Assembly: GCA_900319525.1 (NCBI GenBank) | Contig: ONOU01000001.1 | Location: 124,001 to 188,000 of the forward strand | Reading direction: 5' to 3' | Origin: an uncultured Prevotellaceae bacterium | GTDB taxonomy: Bacteria; Bacteroidota; Bacteroidia; Bacteroidales; Muribaculaceae | DNA length: 64,000 nucleotides | Shown: positions 51,376-60,948 of the stretch, piece by piece | Position numbering within the stretch: position 1 is the first letter of the stretch | How the letters are laid out: the number at the start of each line of letters is the position of its first letter | Notes under the pieces: generated by a model | The model's database searches: none | Told to the model about the DNA's origin: nothing | Seen by the model: only the letters and a program-made list of their open reading frames with translations | Translations under genes and position numbers: made by a program

Positions 51376-53598
51376 ATGACAATACAAGAAATAGAGAAAA
51401 AGCACCTTTCTGCCACACGGTGCATTGATGAGGCCGCTATCAATGCCGCCATCGGTCACATATCAACGCTAATCTCCGAATCGGGGCGTGCCGACCTCAA
51501 CGATGAACTGGTCAAGCTGCGCATGTCCTACACATTCATGCTCAGGTATCTGGAACAGGGCGTGATGGACCCCCAGCGGGACGAGATCCTTACCGGTATC
51601 CGTCACTCGCTGTACACGTTGAATGACCAGAGCTACATGGGATTGATGGAGCGAACGAGCCATGAGATATTTTACACCAGGCGTCGCGAACTTAGCAACA
51701 CGGCACTCATTAGCATTGTCGACGAATATCGTGAGTCGCTTCAGGAACTGTCACTCGTGCAGTCAGCTCCCAGCAACCAGAGTGACAGTCATGCCATCTT
51801 GTCACGGTTGCAGCAAGCCGAAGTGCTCGAGACCAAGCTGTTCAACAAGGTATGGTCAACGTTCCCGCTGTCGGCCGATGATGCCAGCACCATCAGACTC
51901 TGCGTCAATGGTGACATCCTGCCCATACACACGCGTTGTCTGCTCGTTGCCGCATTGCTGCTGGGACTGATGAAATTCTATGACGAGAACAAATTGCTCA
52001 TCCTTATTGAGGCATACTCGATGAGTGACGACCCACAGGTGCAACTGCGTGCTTTGACTTGTGCCATGCTGGCGATGCTGGCCCACAAGCGGCGCACCAC
52101 TTCATCGAGGGCCATGCGTTCCAGAATTGACGCAATGGTGGATAATCCCGATTTCAAGCATGATGTGTGGAGCATTCAAGTGCAGCTGGCGCGCTCACGC
52201 AACACCGAGAACGTCAAGCATCGCGTCAAGGAAGATCTTATACCCAACATCATGAAGATGCGTCCCGATATCATCGACAAACTCAAGGACAAGGACACGC
52301 AGATCATTGACTTGAGCGATATTGAGGCAAATCCCGATTGGCAGGACTGGCTAGACCAGAGCGGCATCACCCGCAAGATTGAGGAATTCAACGCCATGCA
52401 ACTCGAGGGCAGCGATGTGTTTATTGCCACATTTGCTCACTTGAAGTCATTCCCCTTCTTCAAGACATTGAGTAACTGGTTCCTACCCTTCTATCCAGCT
52501 CATTCTACCGTGCTCGAGAACTTGGGGGCAAGCAAGCTGCAACTTGCCGAGGTCATCCAGCATGCGCCATACCTGTGCAATAGTGACAAGTATTCATTTT
52601 GCCTCTCGCTGGGCGCCCTCCCCGAGTCACAACGCAGTATGATGTCGGCCCAACTCGAGGAGCAGAACGCCGCCATCAACGAGAACAGGCTTGCCGAGCT
52701 GCCCGACGTGCGCAAGAGGAGGGTAAGCATCGTTAATGCGTTTGTCCAAGACCTGTACCGCTTTTTCAAGCTGTTCTCGCGGCGCTATGAGTTTATTGCG
52801 GCGATGGACGACCCAGGACTGGACATGACCAATTGCCAGCCACTGACACAAGTCACCCGAGACGCTCATGTGCTGGAATTGCTTGGAGCACTGTATTTCA
52901 AGAACGGCTTCTTTGATGACGCAGTTAACTGTTTCACCCGCCTCGAAGGCATGGACGACGTGAATGACGACCATATCTATCAGAAGATCGGTTTTGCCTA
53001 TCAGAATGCAGGCAAGGCCGAGCAAGCACTCACCTATTATAAGAGGCATGAGCTCTTGCACGAAGATGACATTTGGAACATCCGCCATATTGCTGCTTGC
53101 TATCGGGCCATCGGTCAGTTGGACAAAGCACTAGAATACTATCGCCGTGCCGAGGTGCTGAGTTCGGACAATGTGTCGCTCACACTCACCATCGGCCACA
53201 TCTTGCTTGAACTCAACCGTGCAAAAGAAGCGCTCCAACAATATTTCAAAGCAGACCTGATGCCCAATGCCAAACATCGGGCATGGCGTCCTATAGCATG
53301 GAGTTCGTTCCTGCTGGATGACTATGACCGGGCATTGGAATATTATGACCGGATTCTCAAAAACGACACCCCGTCACCACAAGACCTGCTCAACCGGGGC
53401 CACGTCTTGTTGTGCCAAGGCCACGCCCAACAGGCCATTGCATCCTATCGTGACTCATTGAAACTCATGAATGGAGATACCGACAAATTCCGAGCCTCCT
53501 TCAAGGAGGATGCGATGGAACTGAGGCTACATGGCATTTCGACCGTTGACCAGGCCTTGATACCTGACGCCGTTTGTGCCACTCATCAACCAGAATAA
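51376..53598 (+). CDS. Large tetratricopeptide-repeat protein
   Basis: A 740-residue protein without signal peptide or membrane segment, so probably cytoplasmic. The first 450 residues are helical and contain no domain I recognise. Residues about 495-700 carry TPR units, for example ALYFKNGFFDDAVNCFTRL, KIGFAYQNAGKAEQALTYYKRH, IAACYRAIGQLDKALEYYRRA and LLELNRAKEALQQYFKADL. It ends nine bases before dnaG and shares its promoter, which hints at a link with replication or growth control, although that is inference. Confidence 0.8.
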   Translation: MTIQEIEKKHLSATRCIDEAAINAAIGHISTLISESGRADLNDELVKLRMSYTFMLRYLEQGVMDPQRDEILTGIRHSLYTLNDQSYMGLMERTSHEIFYTRRRELSNTALISIVDEYRESLQELSLVQSAPSNQSDSHAILSRLQQAEVLETKLFNKVWSTFPLSADDASTIRLCVNGDILPIHTRCLLVAALLLGLMKFYDENKLLILIEAYSMSDDPQVQLRALTCAMLAMLAHKRRTTSSRAMRSRIDAMVDNPDFKHDVWSIQVQLARSRNTENVKHRVKEDLIPNIMKMRPDIIDKLKDKDTQIIDLSDIEANPDWQDWLDQSGITRKIEEFNAMQLEGSDVFIATFAHLKSFPFFKTLSNWFLPFYPAHSTVLENLGASKLQLAEVIQHAPYLCNSDKYSFCLSLGALPESQRSMMSAQLEEQNAAINENRLAELPDVRKRRVSIVNAFVQDLYRFFKLFSRRYEFIAAMDDPGLDMTNCQPLTQVTRDAHVLELLGALYFKNGFFDDAVNCFTRLEGMDDVNDDHIYQKIGFAYQNAGKAEQALTYYKRHELLHEDDIWNIRHIAACYRAIGQLDKALEYYRRAEVLSSDNVSLTLTIGHILLELNRAKEALQQYFKADLMPNAKHRAWRPIAWSSFLLDDYDRALEYYDRILKNDTPSPQDLLNRGHVLLCQGHAQQAIASYRDSLKLMNGDTDKFRASFKEDAMELRLHGISTVDQALIPDAVCATHQPE

Positions 53599-53607
53599 CC
53601 GATAGCG

Positions 53608-55851
53608 ATGATTGACCATAGCACAGTACAACAAATTCTTGACGCTGCCGACATCGTGGATGTCGTGAGCGACTTTGTCACGCTCAAGAAGCGGGGTGCC
53701 AACTGGATAGGGCTTTGCCCCTTTCACAACGACCGCCGGCCGTCGTTCTACGTTTCCCGGGCTAAAGGCATCTGCAAGTGTTTTGCCTGTGGCGAGGGCG
53801 GCAGTGCAGTCAATTTCATCATGAAGCATGAGCAGCTCAGTTACCCTGAGGCCCTGCGCTATCTCGCCCGCAAGTATCACATCGAGATTCACGAGAAGGA
53901 ACTTACCGACGAAGAAAAGCAGGCTCAGAGTGAACGCGAATCGATGCTCATGCTTAATGAGTGGGCATGCGCCTATTTCGAGAAACAACTGCATGAGACC
54001 CAAGCAGGCCAAGACATCGGACTGGCCTATTTCAGGGAGCGTGGCTTTAATGAGGCAACCATCAAAGAGTTCAAACTGGGCTACTCCAGCGAGGGATACG
54101 ACGATTTTTACAAGGCAGCCGTGGCTCAGGGATTTAATCCGCAACTGTTGTTTGATGTGGGTTTGTGCATTCCTGATGACCGAGGGGGGCATGATCGTTT
54201 TCGGGGACGCGTGATGTTTCCTATCACGAACATTGCCGGTAAGGTAATTGCCTTTGGCGGAAGGACCCTCAAGAAAGACAAGAATATCGCCAAATACGTC
54301 AATTCTCCCGAGTCAGTCATCTATTCTAAGCGGGATGTCATTTATGGACTGAGCCAGGCCAAGCGTGAAATCAGCAAACAAGACAAATGCTTCATTGTCG
54401 AGGGCTATGCTGATGTGATTTCAATGCATCAGGCCGGTTTCAAGAACGTCATTGCCTCGTCGGGCACTGCATTGACCGAGGGACACATCCACGCCATACG
54501 GCGGTTCACAAGCAATGTGACCGAGATGTTTGACGGTGATGCTGCCGGTGTCAAAGCGGCAATACGTGGAGTTGATATGCTGCTCAAGGAAGGCCTCAAC
54601 ATCAAAGTCCTGCCCTTGCCTGCCGAGGATGATCCCGACACCTTTGTCCGCGCGCACAGCCACACCGAGGTTGAGGACTACATCGCTCAAAATGAGACCG
54701 ATTTCATCCATTTCAAGTCAAGCGTTGTGCTGCAGGACGCTCACAATGACCCCATTAAGCGGACTGCCGCCATTACCGATGTGGTGAAGTCCATCGCCAT
54801 CATCCCTGATGAAATTGCCCGTATGGTTTATGCCAAGGAATGCAGCAACCTGTTTGGCATGGACGAGCAGACGATTTTGAGGCAGATCAAGCATTATCGT
54901 GGCAAATATGTTGAGCAATGGCGAAAAGAGCGCCAGCAGCAACAGGCGCGAGAGCAGCGCATGAATAGTGGCACCACTGGCGGACCGAGCACTGCCACTA
55001 ACGCTGATTTCCAGCCTACCAGCGACATGCCAGACCCTGATATCGATGTCCAAGGCACTCCCCCGCCCCATCCACCGGTTGACCAATCAACAGCGGGGAC
55101 AAGCCAGCTCGATATTCAGGAACGCGAAGTGATCAGGCTTGTGGTCAATTATGGCATGTGCTACCTTACCGACACTGAGTATGAGGACGGCACGGTGCGT
55201 CCCACAACTGTATTAGAGCACATCAATAATGAATTGACCCTAGACCAGATCAGTTTCAGTGACCCGTTGTACCGTCTCACGTTTGATATTGCCAAGCAGT
55301 TTATTGAGCCTTACTATAAAGATCTAGAGGCATTTAACAAGCAACTGGAGGAAAAATCCCGACAATTTATTGCCCAAGAAATGGAGAAACCCGAGGATGG
55401 TGAATCCGGTGCGCTGGATGGTTCGGCCCTTATTAATGCCTATGAGCGCAAGCAGAAGGCAGTCAACGCTCGCGCCGCTGTCAAGGCCAAGAACGAGCTG
55501 ATGGATTTCAGCAGCAGCTATCTCTCTAAGATCCTCTGTTCTATTGACAATGACGATGTGCGTCAGCTGGCTTGCGACCTGGCGACCGACAATCTGCCGC
55601 AACTGAGCAAGATACACACCCAATTTGCAGTAATTGTTGAGGAGAGGGACAAATTACTTACACTGGTTCCTGAAAGGCTGTACAACTGGAAGAATGCCAT
55701 CATCGTGACCCGCATCAATCGGCTTAAGGCCATGATTGCCCAAGCCAATTCCGAATCATTGCCTCAACTCATGGAGCAGTTGCAGGAACTGTACACCGTG
55801 CGCCATCAGCTAGCGGCAATCATCGGTGACAGGGTTGTCAACCCTAATTAG
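53608..55851 (+). CDS. dnaG: DNA primase
   Basis: A 747-residue primase making RNA primers at the replication fork. The CHC2 zinc motif is Cys37, His40, Cys58 and Cys61. The RNA-polymerase core follows with RFRGRVMFPI, the TOPRIM EGYADVISMHQAGFKNVIASSGTAL and the metal motif MFDGDAAGVKAA. A low-complexity Gln/Gly/Pro linker (about 435-500) leads to a C-terminal helical domain that should bind DnaB. The length is above the usual 600-680, mostly from linker and C-terminus. TPR gene upstream at nine bases. Confidence 0.95.
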   Translation: MIDHSTVQQILDAADIVDVVSDFVTLKKRGANWIGLCPFHNDRRPSFYVSRAKGICKCFACGEGGSAVNFIMKHEQLSYPEALRYLARKYHIEIHEKELTDEEKQAQSERESMLMLNEWACAYFEKQLHETQAGQDIGLAYFRERGFNEATIKEFKLGYSSEGYDDFYKAAVAQGFNPQLLFDVGLCIPDDRGGHDRFRGRVMFPITNIAGKVIAFGGRTLKKDKNIAKYVNSPESVIYSKRDVIYGLSQAKREISKQDKCFIVEGYADVISMHQAGFKNVIASSGTALTEGHIHAIRRFTSNVTEMFDGDAAGVKAAIRGVDMLLKEGLNIKVLPLPAEDDPDTFVRAHSHTEVEDYIAQNETDFIHFKSSVVLQDAHNDPIKRTAAITDVVKSIAIIPDEIARMVYAKECSNLFGMDEQTILRQIKHYRGKYVEQWRKERQQQQAREQRMNSGTTGGPSTATNADFQPTSDMPDPDIDVQGTPPPHPPVDQSTAGTSQLDIQEREVIRLVVNYGMCYLTDTEYEDGTVRPTTVLEHINNELTLDQISFSDPLYRLTFDIAKQFIEPYYKDLEAFNKQLEEKSRQFIAQEMEKPEDGESGALDGSALINAYERKQKAVNARAAVKAKNELMDFSSSYLSKILCSIDNDDVRQLACDLATDNLPQLSKIHTQFAVIVEERDKLLTLVPERLYNWKNAIIVTRINRLKAMIAQANSESLPQLMEQLQELYTVRHQLAAIIGDRVVNPN

Positions 55852-55901
55852 ATTTTTGTGTTTTTTTGGCCTGGATATAGAGTCTATTCGGGTAAAAACA
55901 C

Positions 55902-55909
55902 TATATTTG
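55902..55909 (+). promoter_or_regulatory. -7 box for the LysM/PBP1 gene
   Basis: TATATTTG, 75 bases before the ATG at 55984. A -33 TTTG at the right spacing is not seen. Confidence 0.45.
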
Positions 55910-55983
55910 CAGAATATTTTGTCGCAAAAAGGGCAAAGCATATTAAACCATTACTTTAAGCATTGACATTCAAACTAATGATT

Positions 55984-58026
55984 ATGAAGTTAAGGAATAT
56001 CTTTACGCTCGCAGCATTGTGCCTGTCGACATCAGTAGCGTGTGCTCAGATGGCCCTGCCAAAGAATCAAATTGGTGGCGTTGAGTTCTATCGCTATGAC
56101 ACCAGTGCCGGTGAGAGCATCTATGACATCGCAGCCAAGCTGGGTGTTACCAAGGATTACATTATTCAAAACAATCCCGATGCTGCCGATGGCATCACTA
56201 GCGGCATGGCACTGTATTTCCCTGTAGAGGGCAAGCAAGGCGTTTCATCATCCACGTCCTTGCCCTCAGCCTCAACTACCACCCACGTTGTTGAACAAGG
56301 GGAAACGCTATATGGACTGGCCAAGAAATACGGTGTGACTATCGATGAGCTCATCGCCTTGAATCCCGGGTCAGACAAGGGGATCAAGGTGGGGCAGAAA
56401 CTGAATGTCCCATCAGCCACTAGTGCGGCACAAAATACCGGAGCAGCCCATCAACAGGTGGTTAACGCATTTAGCGGCATCAACGCCTCAACACAAACTG
56501 TGACGGGAAATCAAGTCAGTGACCCTGTATTCCATGAGATAAAAACCGGCGAAAGCATCTACAGCCTTGCCAAGCAATATAACTCGACAATCGAAGGGAT
56601 CATCTCTACCAACCCCGGCCTCAAGCCTGATGACTATGTCGAGGGTGCCAAAGTGAAGATTTACCCTAACTCAGCCCTACCCTTCATCTATGAACGAACA
56701 AGCCGTCGCAACTACAAGTATGAAGTCAAGCGCGGCGAATCTTATGCTTCGATTGCAGCCGACAACGGTATTACTGAGGAAGAGCTCAAGGCCGCAAATC
56801 CTGACCTGAAGAAAGTGAAGAAGGGAAAAGTCATCACCTTACCCAAGCCCTATCAGGAGCGCTTGACAGGCGACATGGCCACAATCTCACTCGACGAATT
56901 GCGCGACTATTATGAGCCTCGCATCAATGACTTGTACGACAACCTGGTTGCAAAGCGTCTTGAGAACGAGATCAATATCGCCATTGTATTGCCGTTCCAG
57001 CTTCACAAGAGCGCACCTCCCAGGCAAGCCTACCTCTACACCGATTTCTATAAGGGCTTTTTGTTGGCCATGGATAGCGTCAGCCACATTACCGACAAGC
57101 ATGTGAACCTGAAAGTGTACGACACACAGCACAACCTCAATGTGACCGACAGCATCCTGGCATTGCCCGAACTCAAAACCATGAACATGATTGTGGCACC
57201 CAGCGAGCCGCAGCAATTGGCCCGAATCAACGCCTTCGGCAAAGCCAACGCTGTGCCTGTGCTCAACTGCTTCACAACCAAGAATGAAGATTACCTGGAT
57301 AACCCTTATGTCTATCAGGTAAACACGCCCACCGACGAGATGATGCACGACGTGATGCGCTGGTTTGACGATCAATTCAAGGGCTATAATGTCATCTACC
57401 TTAACGCAGCAGACGAGAGCGACAAGGAGATGTTTGAGAACATCCGCACCCACATCTCCCGCAAGAAATATGTGACCAGCAACATCAACGTTAATGGAGA
57501 GCTTAGCTATAACGACATTTCCAACCAGATGAATCCTGGTTCCAAGTATGTCTTTATTCCTTCATCGGGCGACAAGGCCTTAATCAAGAAGTATATTAAG
57601 GCGCTCAAGGAGGTCAAGAGCGAGCGCTTTGACTGCGATTTATCGCTGATTGTTTATCCTGAGTATGTCTTGTATCTGAAAGATTACCAGACCGATTTAC
57701 AGGATATTGACACCTATATGTTCACGCGATTCTTTAACGCAAAGGGGTTCCGTTCCCGTGATTTGGAGGCCGCCTATAAGGCCAACTTTGATGGTGAGCC
57801 CCTGCAAGGCACACCCAATATGTCTATATACGGCTTTGACACGGGTATGTTCTTGCTCTACTCGCTTGGCACCAATGGCATTATCAATGATGAGACACCC
57901 TTGTACAAGGGCATCCAGACCAGTTTCCGCTGGGAACGTGGTGACAACTGGCGCGGTTACACCAATCAGGCCATCGAGGTGGTTCATTTCTCGACCGACC
58001 ATCAGATCACTGTTCATGTAAAATGA
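55984..58026 (+). CDS. LysM protein with PBP1-type (LpoA-like) domain
   Basis: A 680-residue exported protein. After a signal peptide (residues 1-21, ending VACAQ) there are four LysM repeats, recognisable by AGESIYDIAAKLGV, QGETLYGLAKKYGV, TGESIYSLAKQYNS and RGESYASIAADNGI, between about residues 25 and 290. Residues about 315-675 form a type 1 periplasmic-binding fold (INIAIVLPFQ, YTDFYKGFLLAMDS). The combination suggests a peptidoglycan-bound regulator of wall synthesis, by analogy with LpoA. ATG 55984 or 55978 is more likely than an upstream TTG. It overlaps the barrel gene downstream by four bases. Confidence 0.85.
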   Translation: MKLRNIFTLAALCLSTSVACAQMALPKNQIGGVEFYRYDTSAGESIYDIAAKLGVTKDYIIQNNPDAADGITSGMALYFPVEGKQGVSSSTSLPSASTTTHVVEQGETLYGLAKKYGVTIDELIALNPGSDKGIKVGQKLNVPSATSAAQNTGAAHQQVVNAFSGINASTQTVTGNQVSDPVFHEIKTGESIYSLAKQYNSTIEGIISTNPGLKPDDYVEGAKVKIYPNSALPFIYERTSRRNYKYEVKRGESYASIAADNGITEEELKAANPDLKKVKKGKVITLPKPYQERLTGDMATISLDELRDYYEPRINDLYDNLVAKRLENEINIAIVLPFQLHKSAPPRQAYLYTDFYKGFLLAMDSVSHITDKHVNLKVYDTQHNLNVTDSILALPELKTMNMIVAPSEPQQLARINAFGKANAVPVLNCFTTKNEDYLDNPYVYQVNTPTDEMMHDVMRWFDDQFKGYNVIYLNAADESDKEMFENIRTHISRKKYVTSNINVNGELSYNDISNQMNPGSKYVFIPSSGDKALIKKYIKALKEVKSERFDCDLSLIVYPEYVLYLKDYQTDLQDIDTYMFTRFFNAKGFRSRDLEAAYKANFDGEPLQGTPNMSIYGFDTGMFLLYSLGTNGIINDETPLYKGIQTSFRWERGDNWRGYTNQAIEVVHFSTDHQITVHVK

Positions 58027-58700
58027 GACAGCTGACCCTCATTATTACAGCATTCCTTGCCCTACTGGCGACAGCTCAGACCCACTACGAGGGAACGATA
58101 GCTGTCGGCGGCAAGGCAGGAGCATCATTGTCACGCGTCAACTTCAACCCGAGCGTGGAACAGACCATGCTGCCTGGCATGACTGCCGGCGTCATGTTCC
58201 GTTATGTAGAGGAAAAGAATTTTGGACTTATTGCCGAGCTCAATTTAACACAACGCGGCTGGAAGGAAAATTTTGAGGAATCCGACTATCGTTATAGCCA
58301 TCGGTTCAGTTATCTTGAGTTACCGATTATGACCCACATCTTCTTCGGCAATCAGCGGGTGAAGGGCTTCTTCAATCTAGGTCCTGAGCTCAATGTGATG
58401 TTGGGCAACGGCATCAATTCCAATTTCTCATACGAGGAAGCGGACGGCCTGGATTATTTCATTGACGATACAAGGCATATTGAGCAGATGACCATGAAAG
58501 TCAATAATCGGTTTGACTATGGCATCTGTGGTGGCGCTGGCATGGAGATCAACCTCAATCCCAAGCATTCACTCCTGCTGGAAGGCCGATTCTATTATGG
58601 TCTAACTGATGTTTTTCCCAATCACAAGACTGACATCTTCTCCAGTTCCAACTCAATGTCGATCACAGTGACGCTAGGCTATTTCTATCGGCTGAAGTAA
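58023..58700 (+). CDS. PorT-family outer-membrane beta-barrel protein
   Basis: A 225-residue outer-membrane protein with a signal peptide (residues 1-18, ending LATAQT). The start GGKAGASLSRVNFNP and strands such as GLIAELNLTQRGWKENF, YLELPIMTHIFFG, FFNLGPELNVMLG and the terminal SITVTLGYFYRLK are typical of PorT/OMP_b-brl_2 barrels of eight strands. Its ATG overlaps the LysM gene's stop, so a cell-envelope complex spanning peptidoglycan and outer membrane is plausible. Function otherwise unknown. Confidence 0.87.
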   Translation: MRQLTLIITAFLALLATAQTHYEGTIAVGGKAGASLSRVNFNPSVEQTMLPGMTAGVMFRYVEEKNFGLIAELNLTQRGWKENFEESDYRYSHRFSYLELPIMTHIFFGNQRVKGFFNLGPELNVMLGNGINSNFSYEEADGLDYFIDDTRHIEQMTMKVNNRFDYGICGGAGMEINLNPKHSLLLEGRFYYGLTDVFPNHKTDIFSSSNSMSITVTLGYFYRLK

Positions 58701-58724
58701 AGATATCCACATTTAACTATATAA

Positions 58725-58763
58725 ATCATGAGCGCTGAAACCCTAGGTCTCAGCGCTCGTGAT
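58725..58763. terminator. Hairpin between convergent barrel and mutB genes
   Basis: ATCATGAGCGCTGA pairs with TCAGCGCTCGTGAT (one G-T or mismatch) around a loop that itself holds the palindrome CCTAGG. No clear T-run on either strand, so efficiency is uncertain. Confidence 0.6.
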
Positions 58764-58799
58764 TATTCAGATAATGTATCAGTCTATCTTACAAAGCGA

Positions 58800-60938
58800 T
58801 TACTCCTGATCGTCGAGCAGGATATGCATCACTTCGATAGCACTCTTCATGACGTTGGTGCCAGGGCCAAAGATGGCAGCAACACCAGCCTTATAAAGGT
58901 AGTCATAGTCCTGCATGGGGATCACACCACCAGCGGTGACGATGATATCCTCACGCCCCAACTTCTTGAGCTCCTCGATAACGGCGGGAATAAGGGTCTT
59001 GTGACCAGCGGCGAGTGACGAAACGCCAAGGACGTTAACGTCGTTCTCAACGGCCTCACGGGCGCTCTCCTCGGGAGTCTGGAACAAGGGACCCATATCC
59101 ACGTCAAAGCCACAGTCGGCATAACCGGTGGCGACCACCTTGGCACCACGGTCGTGACCGTCCTGACCCATCTTGGCAATCATGATGCGCGGCTGGCGGC
59201 CTTCCTTCTTAGCGAAGAGGGCGGTCAAGCGGCGAGCCTCATCCAGGTCGGGATCTGATTTGGTCTCTGCTGAATACACGCCTGAAATGGTTTTAACAAC
59301 TGCTTTGTAACGTCCAACAATCTCCTCACATGCGTCTGAGATTTCACCCAGCGATGCGCGGTCCTTAGCGGCCTCGACAGCGAGTTCGAGCAGATTGCCC
59401 TTACCGGTCTTGACACACTCGGTGATGGCAGCGAGGTCGGCCTTAACCTTAGCCTCGTCACGGTTAGCACGCAACTTCTCGAGACCTTCAACCTGCTCCT
59501 TGCGGACCTCGGTGTTGTCGATCTCCAGAATGTCGATGGGAGCCTCTTTCTCGAGGGCATACTTGTTGATGCCGACGATGGTCTGGCGGCCACTATCGAT
59601 GCGGGCCTGGGTGCGGGCAGCAGCCTCCTCGATACGCATCTTGGGCACGCCGGTCTCGATAGCCTTAGCCATACCGCCCAGTTTCTCAATCTCCTCGATG
59701 TGAGCCCATGCCTTCTGCACGAGTTCGTTGGTCAGAGCCTCTACGTAGTAGGAACCAGCCCAAGGATCGATAACCTTGGTGATGTAGGTTTCCTGCTGGA
59801 TGTAGATCTGGGTGTTACGGGCGATACGGGCCGAGAAGTCGGTAGGCAGTGCGATGGCCTCGTCGAGGGCGTTGGTGTGCAGCGACTGGGTGTGACCCAG
59901 AGCGGCAGCCATAGCCTCGATGCAGGTGCGGCCCACGTTGTTGAAGGGATCCTGGGCGGTCAGTGACCAACCAGAGGTCTGGCTGTGGGTACGCAGCGAC
60001 ATCGACTTGGGATTCTCGGCACCAAAGCTCTTCACGATCTTGGCCCACAACAGACGACCTGCACGCATCTTGGCGATCTCGGTGAAGAAGTTCATCGAAA
60101 TACCCCAGAAGAATGACAGACGGGGAGCAAAGGCGTCAACCGACAGACCAGCATTCACACCAGTGCGGATGTAGTCCATACCATCGGCCAGCGTGTAAGC
60201 CAGCTCGATGTCGGCGGTAGCGCCTGCCTCCTGCATGTGGTAACCCGAGATTGAGATCGAGTTGAACTTGGGCATATACTTTGAGGTGTACTCAAAGATG
60301 CTGGCGATAATCTGCATCGAGAACTTGGGAGGATAAATGTAGGTGTTGCGCACCATGAACTCTTTTAAGATATCGTTCTGGATGGTTCCCTGCATCTCCT
60401 CGAGCTTAGCGCCCTGCTCCAGACCTGAAACGATGTAGAACGCCATGATGGGCAGCACGGCACCGTTCATGGTCATGGACACTGACATCTTGTTCAAGGG
60501 GATACCGTCGAACAGGACCTTCATGTCCTCTACCGAGCAGATCGATACACCTGCCTTGCCGACGTCACCGACCACGCGGGGGTTGTCAGCATTGTAGCCA
60601 CGGTGGGTGGGAAGGTCAAATGCTACTGACAGACCCTTCTGGCCCGAAGCCAGGTTGCGGCGATAGAAGGCGTTGGACTCGGCAGCGGTCGAGAAGCCGG
60701 CGTACTGACGGACGGTCCACGGACGGAACGGATACATCAGCGAATAGGGACCACCCAGGAAGGGAGGAATACCGGCAACAAACTCCAGGTGCTCCAGACC
60801 CTCGATGTCCTCGTGAGTATAAATGGGCTTAATGTCGATCAGTTCGGCATTCTTCCACACCTCGCCCTTGGGAAGGGGATTGTGCTTTACATTAAAAGCA
60901 TCGTTTGCAATATCTATATTCTTAAAATTCGGTCTCAT
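58800..60938 (-). CDS. mutB: Methylmalonyl-CoA mutase large subunit
   Basis: A 712-residue adenosylcobalamin enzyme interconverting succinyl-CoA and R-methylmalonyl-CoA. The N-terminal substrate barrel has [24 protein letters not shown] and [14 protein letters not shown]. The C-terminal B12 domain has the base-off motif DGHDRG with His595 as cobalt ligand, plus [12 protein letters not shown] and GPGTN. Length is normal. It follows mutA by ten bases. No MeaB/ArgK-type chaperone is adjacent. In this organism it probably runs from succinyl-CoA towards propionate. Confidence 0.97.
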   Translation of the reverse strand: MRPNFKNIDIANDAFNVKHNPLPKGEVWKNAELIDIKPIYTHEDIEGLEHLEFVAGIPPFLGGPYSLMYPFRPWTVRQYAGFSTAAESNAFYRRNLASGQKGLSVAFDLPTHRGYNADNPRVVGDVGKAGVSICSVEDMKVLFDGIPLNKMSVSMTMNGAVLPIMAFYIVSGLEQGAKLEEMQGTIQNDILKEFMVRNTYIYPPKFSMQIIASIFEYTSKYMPKFNSISISGYHMQEAGATADIELAYTLADGMDYIRTGVNAGLSVDAFAPRLSFFWGISMNFFTEIAKMRAGRLLWAKIVKSFGAENPKSMSLRTHSQTSGWSLTAQDPFNNVGRTCIEAMAAALGHTQSLHTNALDEAIALPTDFSARIARNTQIYIQQETYITKVIDPWAGSYYVEALTNELVQKAWAHIEEIEKLGGMAKAIETGVPKMRIEEAAARTQARIDSGRQTIVGINKYALEKEAPIDILEIDNTEVRKEQVEGLEKLRANRDEAKVKADLAAITECVKTGKGNLLELAVEAAKDRASLGEISDACEEIVGRYKAVVKTISGVYSAETKSDPDLDEARRLTALFAKKEGRQPRIMIAKMGQDGHDRGAKVVATGYADCGFDVDMGPLFQTPEESAREAVENDVNVLGVSSLAAGHKTLIPAVIEELKKLGREDIIVTAGGVIPMQDYDYLYKAGVAAIFGPGTNVMKSAIEVMHILLDDQE

Positions 60939-60948
60939 AGTCGTCTCG

